Source: Pseudomonas canadensis
GTDB taxonomy: Bacteria > Pseudomonadota > Gammaproteobacteria > Pseudomonadales > Pseudomonadaceae
DNA length: 64,000 nucleotides
Direction of reading: 5' to 3'
NCBI RefSeq assembly: GCF_000503215.1
Contig: NZ_AYTD01000004.1
Location: forward strand, 62,001-126,000
This document shows, piece by piece, positions 8,109-16,899 of the stretch; the first letter of the stretch is position 1, and the number at the start of each line of letters is the position of its first letter. Position numbers and translations under genes: made by a program. The notes beneath the pieces are model-generated. The model did not search any database. It worked only from the letters and a program-made list of their open reading frames with translations, and was not told where the DNA came from.

Positions 8109-8744
8109 TTGACCAGCCCTCTTCTTGAAGCCGTAGCGCTCTCCTGTGAACGCGACCTGCGCCTGCTGTTCGAGCACCTCGAACTGCGGCTGGCGGGCGG
8201 CGACATGGTGCAGGTCAGCGGCCCCAACGGCAGCGGCAAGACCAGTTTGCTGCGCCTGTTGGCCGGGCTGATGCAGCCGACGGCAGGCGAAGTTCGGCTC
8301 AATGGCAAGCCCCTCCACGAACAACATACCGAACTTGCGCGCAACTTGATCTGGATCGGCCACGCCGCCGGCATCAAGGACGTGCTCACCGCCGAAGAAA
8401 ACCTCAGCTGGCTCAGCGCCCTGCATCATCGCGCGTCGCGCGACGCCATTTGGCAGGCTCTGTCCGCTGTCGGCCTCAAGGGTTTTGAAGACGTTCCCTG
8501 CCACACCTTGTCCGCCGGCCAGCAGCGCCGCGTGGCCCTGGCGCGTCTGTACCTGCCGGGCCCGCCGCTGTGGATTCTCGACGAACCGTTCACCGCTCTC
8601 GACAAACAAGGCGTGGCTCAGTTGGAAGAACACCTGGCCCGACATTGCGAGCGGGGCGGTCTGGTCGTTCTCACGACCCACCACACGTTGGCGCGTATGC
8701 CCGCCGGCTACCGTGATCTTGACCTGGGGCGGTGGTCGGCATGA
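8109..8744 (+). CDS. ccmA: heme exporter ATP-binding protein CcmA
   Basis: A 211-residue ABC ATPase for the CcmABCD complex, which releases holo-CcmE during cytochrome c maturation. Walker A is GPNGSGKT at residues 38-45, the signature is [13 protein letters not shown], and Walker B is LWILDEP. The family-typical [16 protein letters not shown] stretch separates it from other ABC ATPases. The start codon is TTG at 8109. The end overlaps ccmB by four bases (ATGA). It is the first gene of a complete ccmABCDEFGHI operon. Confidence 0.95.
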   Translation: MTSPLLEAVALSCERDLRLLFEHLELRLAGGDMVQVSGPNGSGKTSLLRLLAGLMQPTAGEVRLNGKPLHEQHTELARNLIWIGHAAGIKDVLTAEENLSWLSALHHRASRDAIWQALSAVGLKGFEDVPCHTLSAGQQRRVALARLYLPGPPLWILDEPFTALDKQGVAQLEEHLARHCERGGLVVLTTHHTLARMPAGYRDLDLGRWSA

Positions 8745-9409
8745 GTGTATTCGCCCTGTTAGTCGCTCGTGAAGCGCGCCTGCTCTGCCGTCGCCCGGCT
8801 GAACTGGCCAACCCGCTGGTGTTCTTCGCGATTGTCATCGCGCTGTTCCCGTTGGCGGTCGGCCCCGAGACTAAACTGTTGCAAACCTTGTCCCCAGGAC
8901 TGGTGTGGGTGGCTGCGCTTTTATCGGTCCTGCTCTCGCTGGACGGGCTGTTTCGCAGTGATTTTGAAGACGGTTCCCTGGAACAGTGGGTCCTTTCGTC
9001 GCACCCTCTGCCACTTCTGGTACTGGCCAAGGTACTGGCACACTGGGCTTTTTCCGGCTTGGCGCTAGTCTTGCTCTCGCCACTGCTGGCGATGATGCTG
9101 GGCTTGCCCGTCGAATGCCTGCCGGTGTTGCTCCTGTCCTTGTTGCTCGGTACGCCGGTGCTCAGCCTGTTGGGGGCGGTGGGCGCAGCGTTGACCGTGG
9201 GCTTGAAGCGGGGTGGCCTGTTACTGGCCCTGTTGATTCTGCCTCTGTATATCCCGGTGTTGATCCTGGGCAGCGGTGCTTTGCAGGCCGCGCTCATGGG
9301 CATGCCGGCGACCGGTTACCTCTTGTGGCTTGGTAGCCTGACCGCCCTGGCGGTAACCCTGACACCCTTTGCTATAGCGGCCGGCCTGAAGATCAGCGTC
9401 GGCGAATAA
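8741..9409 (+). CDS. ccmB: heme exporter membrane subunit CcmB
   Basis: A 222-residue inner-membrane protein with six hydrophobic segments, the permease partner of CcmA. The opening [18 protein letters not shown] and the [12 protein letters not shown] motif near residue 70 are characteristic of CcmB. ATG at 8741 overlaps the ccmA stop as ATGA; an upstream GTG at 8732 is less likely. It is followed by an unusual 83-base gap that holds two perfect hairpins before ccmC, whereas all later junctions in the operon overlap or nearly touch. Confidence 0.94.
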   Translation: MSVFALLVAREARLLCRRPAELANPLVFFAIVIALFPLAVGPETKLLQTLSPGLVWVAALLSVLLSLDGLFRSDFEDGSLEQWVLSSHPLPLLVLAKVLAHWAFSGLALVLLSPLLAMMLGLPVECLPVLLLSLLLGTPVLSLLGAVGAALTVGLKRGGLLLALLILPLYIPVLILGSGALQAALMGMPATGYLLWLGSLTALAVTLTPFAIAAGLKISVGE

Positions 9410-9415
9410 TGAGGT

Positions 9416-9474
9416 CTGGTTAAGCGTTGTCTTAACCAGTAAAGACCCTAAGCTTTTCGCAACGACGAAAAGCT
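9416..9474 (+). promoter_or_regulatory. two tandem perfect hairpins with complementary loops (ccmB-ccmC gap)
   Basis: Hairpin 1 is CTGGTTAAG-CGTTGT-CTTAACCAG at 9416-9439. Hairpin 2 is AGCTTTTCG-CAACGA-CGAAAAGCT at 9451-9474. Each has a nine-base perfect stem and a six-base loop. Loop 1 contains CGTTG and loop 2 contains CAACG, which pair antiparallel, so a kissing-loop contact is possible. The second hairpin ends a few bases before the possible GTG/ATG starts of ccmC. No U-run follows either, so they are not ordinary terminators. A translational or mRNA-stability role is inferred. Confidence 0.6.
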
Positions 9475-9492
9475 ACCGTGATGGAAACAGCA

Positions 9493-10248
9493 ATGAACTG
9501 GACCTGGTTTCACAAGCTCGGCTCGCCCAAATGGTTCTATGGCATCAGCGGCAAGCTGCTGCCGTGGTTGAGCGTCGCCGCCGTGTTGCTGATTGGCATC
9601 GGCCTGGTCTGGGGCCTGGCCTTCGCGCCGCCGGATTACCAGCAAGGCAACAGCTTTCGCATCATCTATATCCACGTTCCCGCCGCGATGCTGGCCCAGT
9701 CCTGCTACGTGATGCTGGCGGTGTGCGGCATCGTCGGCCTGGTGTGGAAGATGAAGCTCGCGGACGTGGCCCTGCAATGCGCCGCGCCCATCGGTGCGTG
9801 GATGACCGCCGTGGCGCTGGTCACCGGTGCGATCTGGGGCAAACCCACCTGGGGCTCGTGGTGGGTGTGGGATGCACGACTAACGTCCATGTTGATCCTG
9901 CTGTTCCTGTACTTCGGTCTGATTGCCCTGGGCAACGCGATCAGCAATCGTGACAGCGCGGCCAAGGCTTGCGCGGTGCTGGCGATTGTCGGCGTGATCA
10001 ACATCCCGATCATCAAATACTCGGTGGAGTGGTGGAATACCCTGCACCAGGGCGCCACCTTCACCCTCACCGAAAAACCGGCGATGCCGGTAGAGATGTG
10101 GGCGCCGCTGCTATTGATGGTGCTGGGGTTCTACTGCTTCTTCGGCGCGGTGCTGCTGATGCGCATGCGCCTCGAAGTGCTCAAGCGTGAAGCCCGCGCC
10201 AGCTGGGTCAAGGCCGAAGTGCAAAACAGCCTGGGAGCGCGCGCATGA
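9493..10248 (+). CDS. ccmC: heme-handling membrane protein CcmC
   Basis: A 251-residue inner-membrane protein of the heme-handling family. It binds heme on the periplasmic side and helps attach it to CcmE. Six hydrophobic segments are visible, and the tryptophan-rich WD motif [17 protein letters not shown] lies near residue 117. Conserved histidines flank it (YIHVPAAM and ...NTLHQGAT). ATG at 9493 with GGAA just ahead is chosen; ATG at 9481 and GTG at 9478 are in frame and possible. The end overlaps ccmD as ATGA. Confidence 0.95.
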   Translation: MNWTWFHKLGSPKWFYGISGKLLPWLSVAAVLLIGIGLVWGLAFAPPDYQQGNSFRIIYIHVPAAMLAQSCYVMLAVCGIVGLVWKMKLADVALQCAAPIGAWMTAVALVTGAIWGKPTWGSWWVWDARLTSMLILLFLYFGLIALGNAISNRDSAAKACAVLAIVGVINIPIIKYSVEWWNTLHQGATFTLTEKPAMPVEMWAPLLLMVLGFYCFFGAVLLMRMRLEVLKREARASWVKAEVQNSLGARA

Positions 10249-10421
10249 GTTTTGCTTCTTTCAGCGAGTTTCTCGCCATGGGCCATCACGGCCTCTATGT
10301 CTGGACGGCCTATGGCATCTGCCTGGCGGTGCTGGCCCTCAACGTCGCCGCGCCGATCCTGGCCCGCAAGCGTTACCTGCAACAAGAGGCGCGTCGTCTG
10401 CGCCGGGAGACCGATAAGTGA
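10245..10421 (+). CDS. ccmD: heme exporter small subunit CcmD
   Basis: A 58-residue protein with one membrane helix (residues about 16-38) and a very basic tail containing ARRLRRE, the usual build of CcmD. It begins [20 protein letters not shown]; the MGHHG(L/F)YVW segment is a CcmD hallmark. It stabilises CcmE binding to CcmAB-C. It overlaps ccmC at its start and ccmE at its end (GTGA), so it is translated as part of the coupled chain. Confidence 0.93.
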   Translation: MSFASFSEFLAMGHHGLYVWTAYGICLAVLALNVAAPILARKRYLQQEARRLRRETDK

Positions 10422-10873
10422 ATCCGCTGCGTAGAAAGCGTCTGTTGATCATCCTTGCCATCCTGGCCGGCGTTGGCATTGCCGTGGCCCTGGCCTTGAG
10501 TGCTCTGCAGCAGAACATCAACCTGTTCTACACCCCGACCCAGATCGCCAATGGCGAAGCCCCTGTCGATACACGGATTCGCGCCGGCGGCATGGTGGAG
10601 CAAGGCTCGCTGAAGCGTTCCGGTGATTCCCTCGACGTGACCTTCGTTGTCACCGACTTCAACAAAGCCGTGACCATCACCTATCGCGGCATCCTCCCGG
10701 ACTTGTTCCGCGAAGGCCAAGGTATCGTCGCCCTGGGCAAGCTCAACGCCGACGGCGTGGTGGTGGCCGATGAAGTGCTGGCCAAGCACGATGAGAAATA
10801 CATGCCGCCGGAAGTCACCAAGGCCCTGAAAGACAGCGGCCAATCCGCGCCAACGCCTGCCAAGGAGGGCTAA
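10418..10873 (+). CDS. ccmE: periplasmic heme chaperone CcmE
   Basis: A 151-residue membrane-anchored heme chaperone. One N-terminal helix (residues 8-30) is followed by an OB-fold periplasmic domain. The covalent heme site is His124 in [10 protein letters not shown], with Tyr128 in the HxxxY arrangement. The start is GTG at 10418 overlapping the ccmD stop. CcmE carries heme from CcmC to the CcmFH ligation site. The C-terminal tail is short and flexible, as expected. Confidence 0.96.
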   Translation: MNPLRRKRLLIILAILAGVGIAVALALSALQQNINLFYTPTQIANGEAPVDTRIRAGGMVEQGSLKRSGDSLDVTFVVTDFNKAVTITYRGILPDLFREGQGIVALGKLNADGVVVADEVLAKHDEKYMPPEVTKALKDSGQSAPTPAKEG

Positions 10874-10876
10874 GCC

Positions 10877-12865
10877 ATGACGTCCGCACTGTTTATTCCG
10901 GAGCTGGGCCAGTTGGCGATGATCCTCGCCCTGTGCTTTGCCGTCGTCCAGGCCGTGGTGCCGCTGCTCGGCGCCTGGCGCGGCGACCGCCTGTGGATGA
11001 GCCTGGCGCAACCGGCGGCCTGGGGCCAATTTGCGTTCCTGTTGTTCGCCTTTGGCTGCCTGACCTACGCCTTCATGACTGACGATTTTTCCGTCGCCTA
11101 CGTCGCCAATAACTCCAATACCGCTTTGCCCTGGTACTACAAATTCAGCGCCGTGTGGGGCGCCCACGAAGGTTCGCTGCTGCTGTGGGCGCTGATTCTC
11201 GGCGGCTGGACCTTTGCCGTGTCGGTGTTCTCGCGCCAACTGCCGCAAGTCATGCTGGCGCGGGTGCTGGCGGTGATGGGCATGATCAGCATCGGCTTCC
11301 TGCTGTTCCTGATCATGACGTCCAACCCGTTCAGCCGCATCCTGCCGCAGATTCCTACGGACGGGCATGACCTCAACCCGCTGCTGCAAGACATCGGCCT
11401 GATCGTGCACCCGCCGATGCTCTACATGGGTTACGTCGGTTTCTCGGTGGCCTTCGCCTTCGCCATCGCCGCCCTGCTCGGCGGGCGTCTCGATGCGGCC
11501 TGGGCGCGCTGGTCGCGACCGTGGACCATCGTCGCCTGGGCGTTCCTCGGGATTGGTATCACGCTTGGCTCCTGGTGGGCTTATTACGAACTCGGCTGGG
11601 GCGGCTGGTGGTTTTGGGACCCGGTGGAAAACGCCTCCTTTATGCCATGGCTGGTGGGCACGGCGCTGATTCACTCGCTGGCCGTCACCGAAAAACGTGG
11701 CGTGTTCAAAAGCTGGACCGTGTTGCTGGCCATCGCGGCATTTTCCCTCAGCCTGCTTGGCACTTTCCTAGTGCGTTCGGGCGTGCTGACCTCCGTGCAT
11801 GCGTTCGCCTCCGACCCGGAACGTGGTGTGTTCATCCTGATCTTCCTGCTGTTTGTGGTCGGTGGCTCCCTGACGCTGTTTGCCCTGCGCGCGCCAGTGG
11901 TCAAGAGCCAGGTCGGTTTCAACCTGTGGTCGCGGGAAACCCTGTTGCTGGGCAATAACCTGGTGCTGGTAGTGGCCGCGTCGATGATCCTGCTCGGCAC
12001 GCTGTACCCGTTGGTACTGGATGCCCTGAGCGGCGCCAAACTGTCCGTCGGCCCGCCGTACTTCAACGCGTTGTTCATTCCATTGATGGGCTTGTTGATG
12101 GTGGTGATGGCCGTCGGCGTGCTGGTGCGCTGGAAAGACACCCCGGTGAAATGGCTGGCGGGCATGCTGATGCCGGTGCTGCTGGGCAGCGTGGTTTTGG
12201 CGGTGTTCGCCGGGTTTGCCTACGGCGACTTCAACTGGGCCGTACTCGCCACCTTCCTGCTCGCCGCCTGGGTATTGCTGGCCGGCGTGCGCGACCTCTT
12301 CGACAAGACCCGCCACAAAGGCCTGATCAAAGGCCTGCCAACCCTGACCCGCAGCTACTGGGGCATGCAGATCGCCCATATCGGCATCGCCGTGTGTGCC
12401 CTAGGCGTGGTGCTCTCCAGCCAGAACAGCGCCGAGCGCGACCTGCGCCTGGCGCCGGGTGAGTCCATGGACCTGGCCGGTTACCACTTCATCTTCGAGG
12501 GTGCCAAGCACTTCGAAGGGCCGAATTTCACGTCGGACAAAGGCACGGTGCGCGTCGTCCGTAACGGTAAGGAAATCGCTGTGCTGCACCCGGAAAAACG
12601 CCTGTACACCGTGCAGAGTTCGATGATGACCGAAGCCGGCATCGACGCCGGTTTCACCCGCGACCTGTATGTGGCGTTGGGCGAACCCTTGGGCGACGGC
12701 GCCTGGGCCGTGCGCGTGCACGTCAAACCGTTCGTTCGTTGGATCTGGTTCGGCGGCCTGCTCACCGGTTTCGGTGGTTTGCTGGCCGCGCTGGACCGGC
12801 GTTATCGGGTCAAGGTCAAGAGCCGGGTGCGTGAAGCGCTGGGCCTGCAAGGAGCGGCGGTATGA
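10877..12865 (+). CDS. ccmF: cytochrome c heme lyase subunit CcmF
   Basis: A 662-residue protein with about 14-15 membrane segments, the core of the heme-ligation complex. The WD signature is present as GWGGWWFWDPVENASFMPW, preceded by the NP..LLQD..L..HPPMLYMGYVG stretch whose histidine is a conserved heme ligand. The C-terminal 150 residues hold a large periplasmic loop. Length matches normal CcmF. It ends inside ccmG (four-base overlap). Confidence 0.96.
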   Translation: MTSALFIPELGQLAMILALCFAVVQAVVPLLGAWRGDRLWMSLAQPAAWGQFAFLLFAFGCLTYAFMTDDFSVAYVANNSNTALPWYYKFSAVWGAHEGSLLLWALILGGWTFAVSVFSRQLPQVMLARVLAVMGMISIGFLLFLIMTSNPFSRILPQIPTDGHDLNPLLQDIGLIVHPPMLYMGYVGFSVAFAFAIAALLGGRLDAAWARWSRPWTIVAWAFLGIGITLGSWWAYYELGWGGWWFWDPVENASFMPWLVGTALIHSLAVTEKRGVFKSWTVLLAIAAFSLSLLGTFLVRSGVLTSVHAFASDPERGVFILIFLLFVVGGSLTLFALRAPVVKSQVGFNLWSRETLLLGNNLVLVVAASMILLGTLYPLVLDALSGAKLSVGPPYFNALFIPLMGLLMVVMAVGVLVRWKDTPVKWLAGMLMPVLLGSVVLAVFAGFAYGDFNWAVLATFLLAAWVLLAGVRDLFDKTRHKGLIKGLPTLTRSYWGMQIAHIGIAVCALGVVLSSQNSAERDLRLAPGESMDLAGYHFIFEGAKHFEGPNFTSDKGTVRVVRNGKEIAVLHPEKRLYTVQSSMMTEAGIDAGFTRDLYVALGEPLGDGAWAVRVHVKPFVRWIWFGGLLTGFGGLLAALDRRYRVKVKSRVREALGLQGAAV

Positions 12866-13398
12866 AGCGTTGGTTGATGGTTGTGCCGCTGGCGATGTTT
12901 CTGCTGGTGGCCGTGTTCCTTTACCGCGGTCTGTACCTGGACCCGGCCGAGCTGCCTTCGGCGATGATCGGCAAACCGTTCCCAGCGTTTTCGTTGCCGA
13001 CCGTGCAGGGCGATAAAACCCTTACCCAGGCCGACCTGCTGGGCAAACCGGCACTGGTCAACGTGTGGGGCACCTGGTGCATCTCCTGCCGCGTCGAACA
13101 CCCGGTGCTGAATAAGCTCGCTGAGAAGGGCGTAGTGATCTACGGCATCAACTACAAGGACGACAATGCGGCGGCCTTGAAGTGGCTGGCCGAGTTCCAC
13201 AACCCGTACCAGCTGGATATCCGTGATGAAGACGGCAACCTCGGCCTGAACCTCGGCGTCTATGGCGCCCCGGAAACCTTCTTCATCGATGCCAAAGGCG
13301 TGATCCGCGACAAGTACGTCGGCGTGATCGACGAGGTGGTGTGGCGCGAGCAACTGGCCGCCAAGTACCAGGCGCTGGTCGATGAGGCCAAGCCATGA
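12862..13398 (+). CDS. ccmG: thiol:disulfide interchange protein CcmG/DsbE
   Basis: A 178-residue membrane-tethered periplasmic thioredoxin that keeps the CXXCH cysteines of apocytochrome c reduced. An N-terminal helix (residues 3-20) is the anchor. The redox site is WCISC with Cys73 and Cys76, in the family context NVWGTWCISCRVEHP. The GAPETFFIDAKG segment supplies the cis-proline. It overlaps ccmF and ccmH by four bases each. Confidence 0.95.
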   Translation: MKRWLMVVPLAMFLLVAVFLYRGLYLDPAELPSAMIGKPFPAFSLPTVQGDKTLTQADLLGKPALVNVWGTWCISCRVEHPVLNKLAEKGVVIYGINYKDDNAAALKWLAEFHNPYQLDIRDEDGNLGLNLGVYGAPETFFIDAKGVIRDKYVGVIDEVVWREQLAAKYQALVDEAKP

Positions 13399-13868
13399 AG
13401 CGTCTGTTAGCCGCTGCGGTGCTGGCGCTTGGACTGGTCGGCGTCGCCCACGCCGCCATCGACACCTACGAATTCGCCAAGGACGGTGACCGCGAGCGCT
13501 TTCGCGAATTGACCAAGGAACTGCGCTGCCCCAAGTGCCAGAACCAGGACATCGCCGACTCCAACGCACCCATCGCCGCCGACCTGCGCAAAGAGATTTT
13601 CCGCATGCTGGGGGAGGGCAAGGACAACCAGCAGATCATCGACTTCATGGTCGACCGCTACGGTGATTTCGTGCGCTACAAACCGGCCCTCACCGGCAAG
13701 ACCGCGCTGCTGTGGTTCGGCCCTGCCGGACTGTTGTTGGCGGGCGTGGTGGTGATGGCGGTGATCGTGCGCCGCCGCCGCGCCGCGCCGACTGACGGTT
13801 CCGACGCGCTGTCCTTAGATGAGCGTAAACGCCTCGACCAATTGCTGGACACCAAGACTGATGATTGA
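13395..13868 (+). CDS. ccmH: cytochrome c-type biogenesis protein CcmH
   Basis: A 157-residue protein with a cleavable signal (residues 1-20), the redox motif [16 protein letters not shown] (Cys45 and Cys48) and one C-terminal membrane helix around residues 102-124. This is the short CcmH form (CcmL type), with CcmI encoded separately, as in other Pseudomonas. It exchanges electrons with CcmG and apocytochrome c. The end overlaps ccmI by eight bases. Confidence 0.95.
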   Translation: MKRLLAAAVLALGLVGVAHAAIDTYEFAKDGDRERFRELTKELRCPKCQNQDIADSNAPIAADLRKEIFRMLGEGKDNQQIIDFMVDRYGDFVRYKPALTGKTALLWFGPAGLLLAGVVVMAVIVRRRRAAPTDGSDALSLDERKRLDQLLDTKTDD

Positions 13869-15048
13869 TTTCTGGCTCGCAGCCGGTTTGCTGCTTCTGA
13901 TTGCCCTGAGTTTCCTGCTGATCCCTATACTGCGCGGCCGTCGTGCCCAGCGTGAAGAGGATCGCACCGCGCTGAACGTTGCGCTCTACCAAGAACGAGT
14001 GGCCGAGTTGCAAGTGCAGCAGGACGAAGGCGTGCTCAACGCCGCTCAACTCGACACGGGCCGAGCCGAAGCCGCCCGCGAATTGCTGGCCGACACCGAA
14101 GGCGTGGAAAAAACCCGCGAATCGCGCCTGGGCAAGCCATTGCCATTTTTGGCGGCGTTTTTGGTGCCTGTCCTGGGCGTTGCGCTGTACCTGCATTACG
14201 GCGCCAGCGACAAGGTTGAATTGACCCGCGAATTCTCCCAGCCGCCAGTGTCTATGGAAGACATGACCCAGCGCCTGGAGCGCGCCGCCGCCGCCCAGCC
14301 GGACTCGGCGGAAGGCCTGTACTTCCTCGGTCGCGCCTACATGGCCCAGGACCGTTCCGCCGATGCGGCCAAAGTCTTCGAACGCACCGTAGCGCTGGCC
14401 GGACGCCAGCCGGAACTGCTCGGCCAGTGGGCCCAGGCGCAATACTTTGCCGACAATAAACAGTGGTCGCCCAAGGTTCAGGCGCTGACCGATGAAGCGT
14501 TGAAGCTGGATCCGAAGGAAGTCACCAGCCTTGGTCTGCTCGGTATCGCGGCGTTTGAAGGCCAGCGTTATCAGGAAGCGATCGACTACTGGAACCGGCT
14601 GTTGGCGCAACTGCCACCGGAAGACAATTCCCGTGCAGCCCTGCAAGGTGGCATTGATCGTGCAGCTGAGAAGCTGAAAGAAAACGGCGGCACCGTCGCC
14701 CCTCAAAAAGCCGCGATGAAAGTTCGGGTGGATCTGAGCGCCGACGTGAAGGCCAAAGCCCTGCCCACTGACAGCGTATTCATCTTCGCCCGCGCGGTCT
14801 CCGGCCCACCGGCGCCATTGGCGGCCAAGCGCGTCACCGTCGCCGAGCTGCCGATCACCGTCGAACTCGGCGATGCCGACGCGATGATGCCGCAATTGAA
14901 ACTGTCCAACTTCCCCGAAGTCCAACTGGTTGCGCGCATATCCCGGGCTGGTGTTCCGACCGCTGGCGAATGGATCGGCCGCAGCCAACCCTTGGCCAGC
15001 AGCACCACTGCCGTGCAGCAGCTGACCATCGACAGTCCGGACAAGTAA
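13861..15048 (+). CDS. ccmI: c-type cytochrome biogenesis protein CcmI (CycH)
   Basis: A 395-residue protein: two N-terminal membrane helices (residues 3-21 and about 96-114) with a basic cytoplasmic loop between, then a periplasmic TPR region ([18 protein letters not shown] and later repeats) that binds apocytochrome c, and a C-terminal beta-rich domain. ATG at 13861 is chosen because it gives the helix start MIDFWLAAG; a longer in-frame reading enters ccmH. It closes the ccm set. Confidence 0.93.
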   Translation: MIDFWLAAGLLLLIALSFLLIPILRGRRAQREEDRTALNVALYQERVAELQVQQDEGVLNAAQLDTGRAEAARELLADTEGVEKTRESRLGKPLPFLAAFLVPVLGVALYLHYGASDKVELTREFSQPPVSMEDMTQRLERAAAAQPDSAEGLYFLGRAYMAQDRSADAAKVFERTVALAGRQPELLGQWAQAQYFADNKQWSPKVQALTDEALKLDPKEVTSLGLLGIAAFEGQRYQEAIDYWNRLLAQLPPEDNSRAALQGGIDRAAEKLKENGGTVAPQKAAMKVRVDLSADVKAKALPTDSVFIFARAVSGPPAPLAAKRVTVAELPITVELGDADAMMPQLKLSNFPEVQLVARISRAGVPTAGEWIGRSQPLASSTTAVQQLTIDSPDK

Positions 15049-15062
15049 TCGAGGAAACGCCT

Positions 15063-15458
15063 ATGACCGCATTTGCACGCATCACCTTGCTCAGCCTGGT
15101 ACTTGGCCTGAGCGCTTGTGCGGTCCACCGCCCACCTCCCGCGCCCACCGGCCCGACCATTCCTCCGTCAGGCCCGTCGACCCAGCCGAGCACCAAGCCC
15201 TCGGGCCCGGTGACTCCAGCGCCGAAACCCGTGCCGACCAAATCGCCGACCTTCGCCCCACCACCGGGCGCTGCCAGCCACTGGGACGGCAAGATGCAGG
15301 TGTATGTGCTGGAAGAACAGCCCGACACCTTTTACCGCCAGCGCACGTATTACCGCTGGAGCAACGGTTGGAGCCGCTCGATCAGCCCGAACGGGCCGTG
15401 GGAAGAGACCGACGTGCAAGGCGTGCCGCCGGGACTGAGCAAGCAATACGCACAATGA
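15063..15458 (+). CDS. proline-rich lipoprotein of unknown function
   Basis: A 131-residue lipoprotein precursor. The signal ends in the lipobox LSAC (Cys19). Residues 22-75 are rich in Pro, Thr and Ser and form a likely flexible tether. A C-terminal domain of about 55 residues (MQVYVLEEQPDTFYRQRTYY and then RWSNGWSRS) is probably a small beta domain. It lies 14 bases after ccmI and just before a strong terminator, so it is probably the last cistron of the ccm operon. No function recognised. Confidence 0.82.
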   Translation: MTAFARITLLSLVLGLSACAVHRPPPAPTGPTIPPSGPSTQPSTKPSGPVTPAPKPVPTKSPTFAPPPGAASHWDGKMQVYVLEEQPDTFYRQRTYYRWSNGWSRSISPNGPWEETDVQGVPPGLSKQYAQ

Positions 15459-15460
15459 CA

Positions 15461-15486
15461 AAAGGCGACCTTAGGGTCGCCTTTTT
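15461..15486 (+). terminator. rho-independent terminator of the ccm operon
   Basis: Stem AGGCGACC / GGTCGCCT with a four-base loop, then a run of T, lies directly after the lipoprotein stop. It ends two bases before the first ATG of the damaged phnM reading. Confidence 0.85.
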
Positions 15487-15487
15487 C

Positions 15488-16327
15488 ATGCCTGTGAAAC
15501 ACGTTCTCCAATCCAATGAAGATCACCTGTGGGAGCCGGGCTTGCCCGCGATGGCGGCGTGTCAGGCACCGAATCTGCGCGACGGCAAGATCGTCGACCT
15601 CGCCGAAGGCCGTAGCCAGTTGCTCCAGGCCCAAGACCTGGGCGGCGATTTCCTCTTGCCGGGCCTGGTGGAGCTGCACACCGACAACCTGGAAAAACAC
15701 ATGACCCCGCGCCCCGGCGTGGACTGGCCGTCGACCTCGGCCGTGCTCAGCCACGATGCGCAGATCATCGCAGCGGGCATCACCACGGTGCTCGATGCCA
15801 ACTCCCTGGCGTACAGCGACCGTTATCGCGCCGCCATCGTCGAGCATTGCCTGGCGCGCGGCCTGTCCGTCGCCAGCCACGACGATGCGACATTGGCCCA
15901 TGTGCAAGAGTCGGCGCGCTACGGCATGACCATCGCCGAACTCCCCACTACCCTGGAAGCGGCGAAGGGCTGCCAGGCGCTGGACATGAAAGTGTTGATG
16001 GGCGCGCCGAACGTGGTGCGCGGCGGGTCGCACTCAGGTAATGTGGCCGCCGCCGGCCTGGCGGCCGAGGGATTGCTGGATATACTTTCCAGCGACTATT
16101 ACCCGGCCAGCCTCTTGCAGGCAGCCTTCGTGCTGGCGGACCAGCAGGACGACGGCGACCTGTCGCGAGCGGTCAAGATGATCAGCCTGGCGCCAGCAAA
16201 AGCTGCCGGCCTGGGCGATCGCGGCGAAATCGCCATCGGCCTGCGTGCCGACCTGGTCCAGGCCCGCAGCCGCGAAGGGCTGCCTGTGGTGCAACAAGTA
16301 TGGCGACAAGCGAAGAGGGTGTTTTGA
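15488..16327 (+). pseudogene. phnM: phnM remnant (internal and 5' deletion)
   Basis: The reading frame is open for 279 codons but matches PhnM (triphosphate diphosphohydrolase of the C-P lyase pathway, about 380 residues) only in parts. Homology begins near RDGKIVDLAEG; the normal first 20 or so residues are replaced by translated REP sequence at 15528-15556. After AAGITTVLDA the frame jumps to NSLAYSDRYR and ASHDDATLAHV, skipping about 95-105 residues that in intact PhnM hold the HLRCE and LMDHSPGQRQ motifs. ELHTDN, GAPNVVRGGSHSGN and SSDYYPASLL remain. No ribosome site precedes 15488, which sits against a terminator. The upstream genes phnGHIJKL are absent. Judged non-functional; the stop overlaps phnN by one base as in intact operons. 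Confidence 0.8.
15528..15556 (+). repeat. REP element at the phnM breakpoint
   Basis: TGTGGGAGCCGGGCTTGCCC and the following CGCGATG are the same as one arm of the REPIN at 24521-24551. A single arm, placed exactly where phnM homology begins. Confidence 0.8.
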
Positions 16328-16899
16328 TGGCAGGCAGGTTGATCTATCTCATCGGGCCCTCCGGCTCGGGCAAGGACAGCCTGCTGGATGCTGCACGCCC
16401 ACGCCTGGCCGAGCGCGGTTGCCGCGTCGTGCGCCGCGTTATCACCCGCTCGGCGGAAGCGGTGGGCGAGGCGGCGCAAGGGGTCAGCCCGGAGCAGTTC
16501 GCCGCGCTGCAGGCCGAGGGTGCATTTGCCCTCAGCTGGCAGGCGAATGGCTTGTCGTATGGCATTCCCAAGGAGATCGACGAGTGGCTGGCGGCGGGGG
16601 ACGACGTGCTGGTCAACGGTTCGCGCGCGCACCTGGCACAGACGCGCGCGCGTTATCCGACGTCGCTGGTGTTGCTGTTGACGGTAGATCAGGCGGTGTT
16701 GCGCCAGCGTTTGATCGCACGCGGGCGTGAGGCCCTGGCGGATATCGAGGAGCGTCTGGCACGCAATACGCGGTTCACCGCTGAGTTGATCGCGGGGCAT
16801 GGGGCGGGGTTGTTCATACTGGACAACTCCGGGCCGCTGGAACATACGGTCGAACGCCTGTTGTGCTGCCTCGACCACGGGCACTCGGCATGCGCCTGA
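16327..16899 (+). CDS. phnN: ribose 1,5-bisphosphate phosphokinase PhnN
   Basis: A 190-residue guanylate-kinase-like enzyme that makes PRPP from ribose 1,5-bisphosphate late in phosphonate use. The P-loop is GPSGSGKDS near residue 10. The VVRRVITRSAE and FALSWQANGLSYGIP segments match PhnN. ATG at 16327 overlaps the phnM stop (TGATG). The frame looks intact although the C-P lyase core is missing, so any remaining role would be independent of phosphonate cleavage. Confidence 0.88.
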   Translation: MAGRLIYLIGPSGSGKDSLLDAARPRLAERGCRVVRRVITRSAEAVGEAAQGVSPEQFAALQAEGAFALSWQANGLSYGIPKEIDEWLAAGDDVLVNGSRAHLAQTRARYPTSLVLLLTVDQAVLRQRLIARGREALADIEERLARNTRFTAELIAGHGAGLFILDNSGPLEHTVERLLCCLDHGHSACA

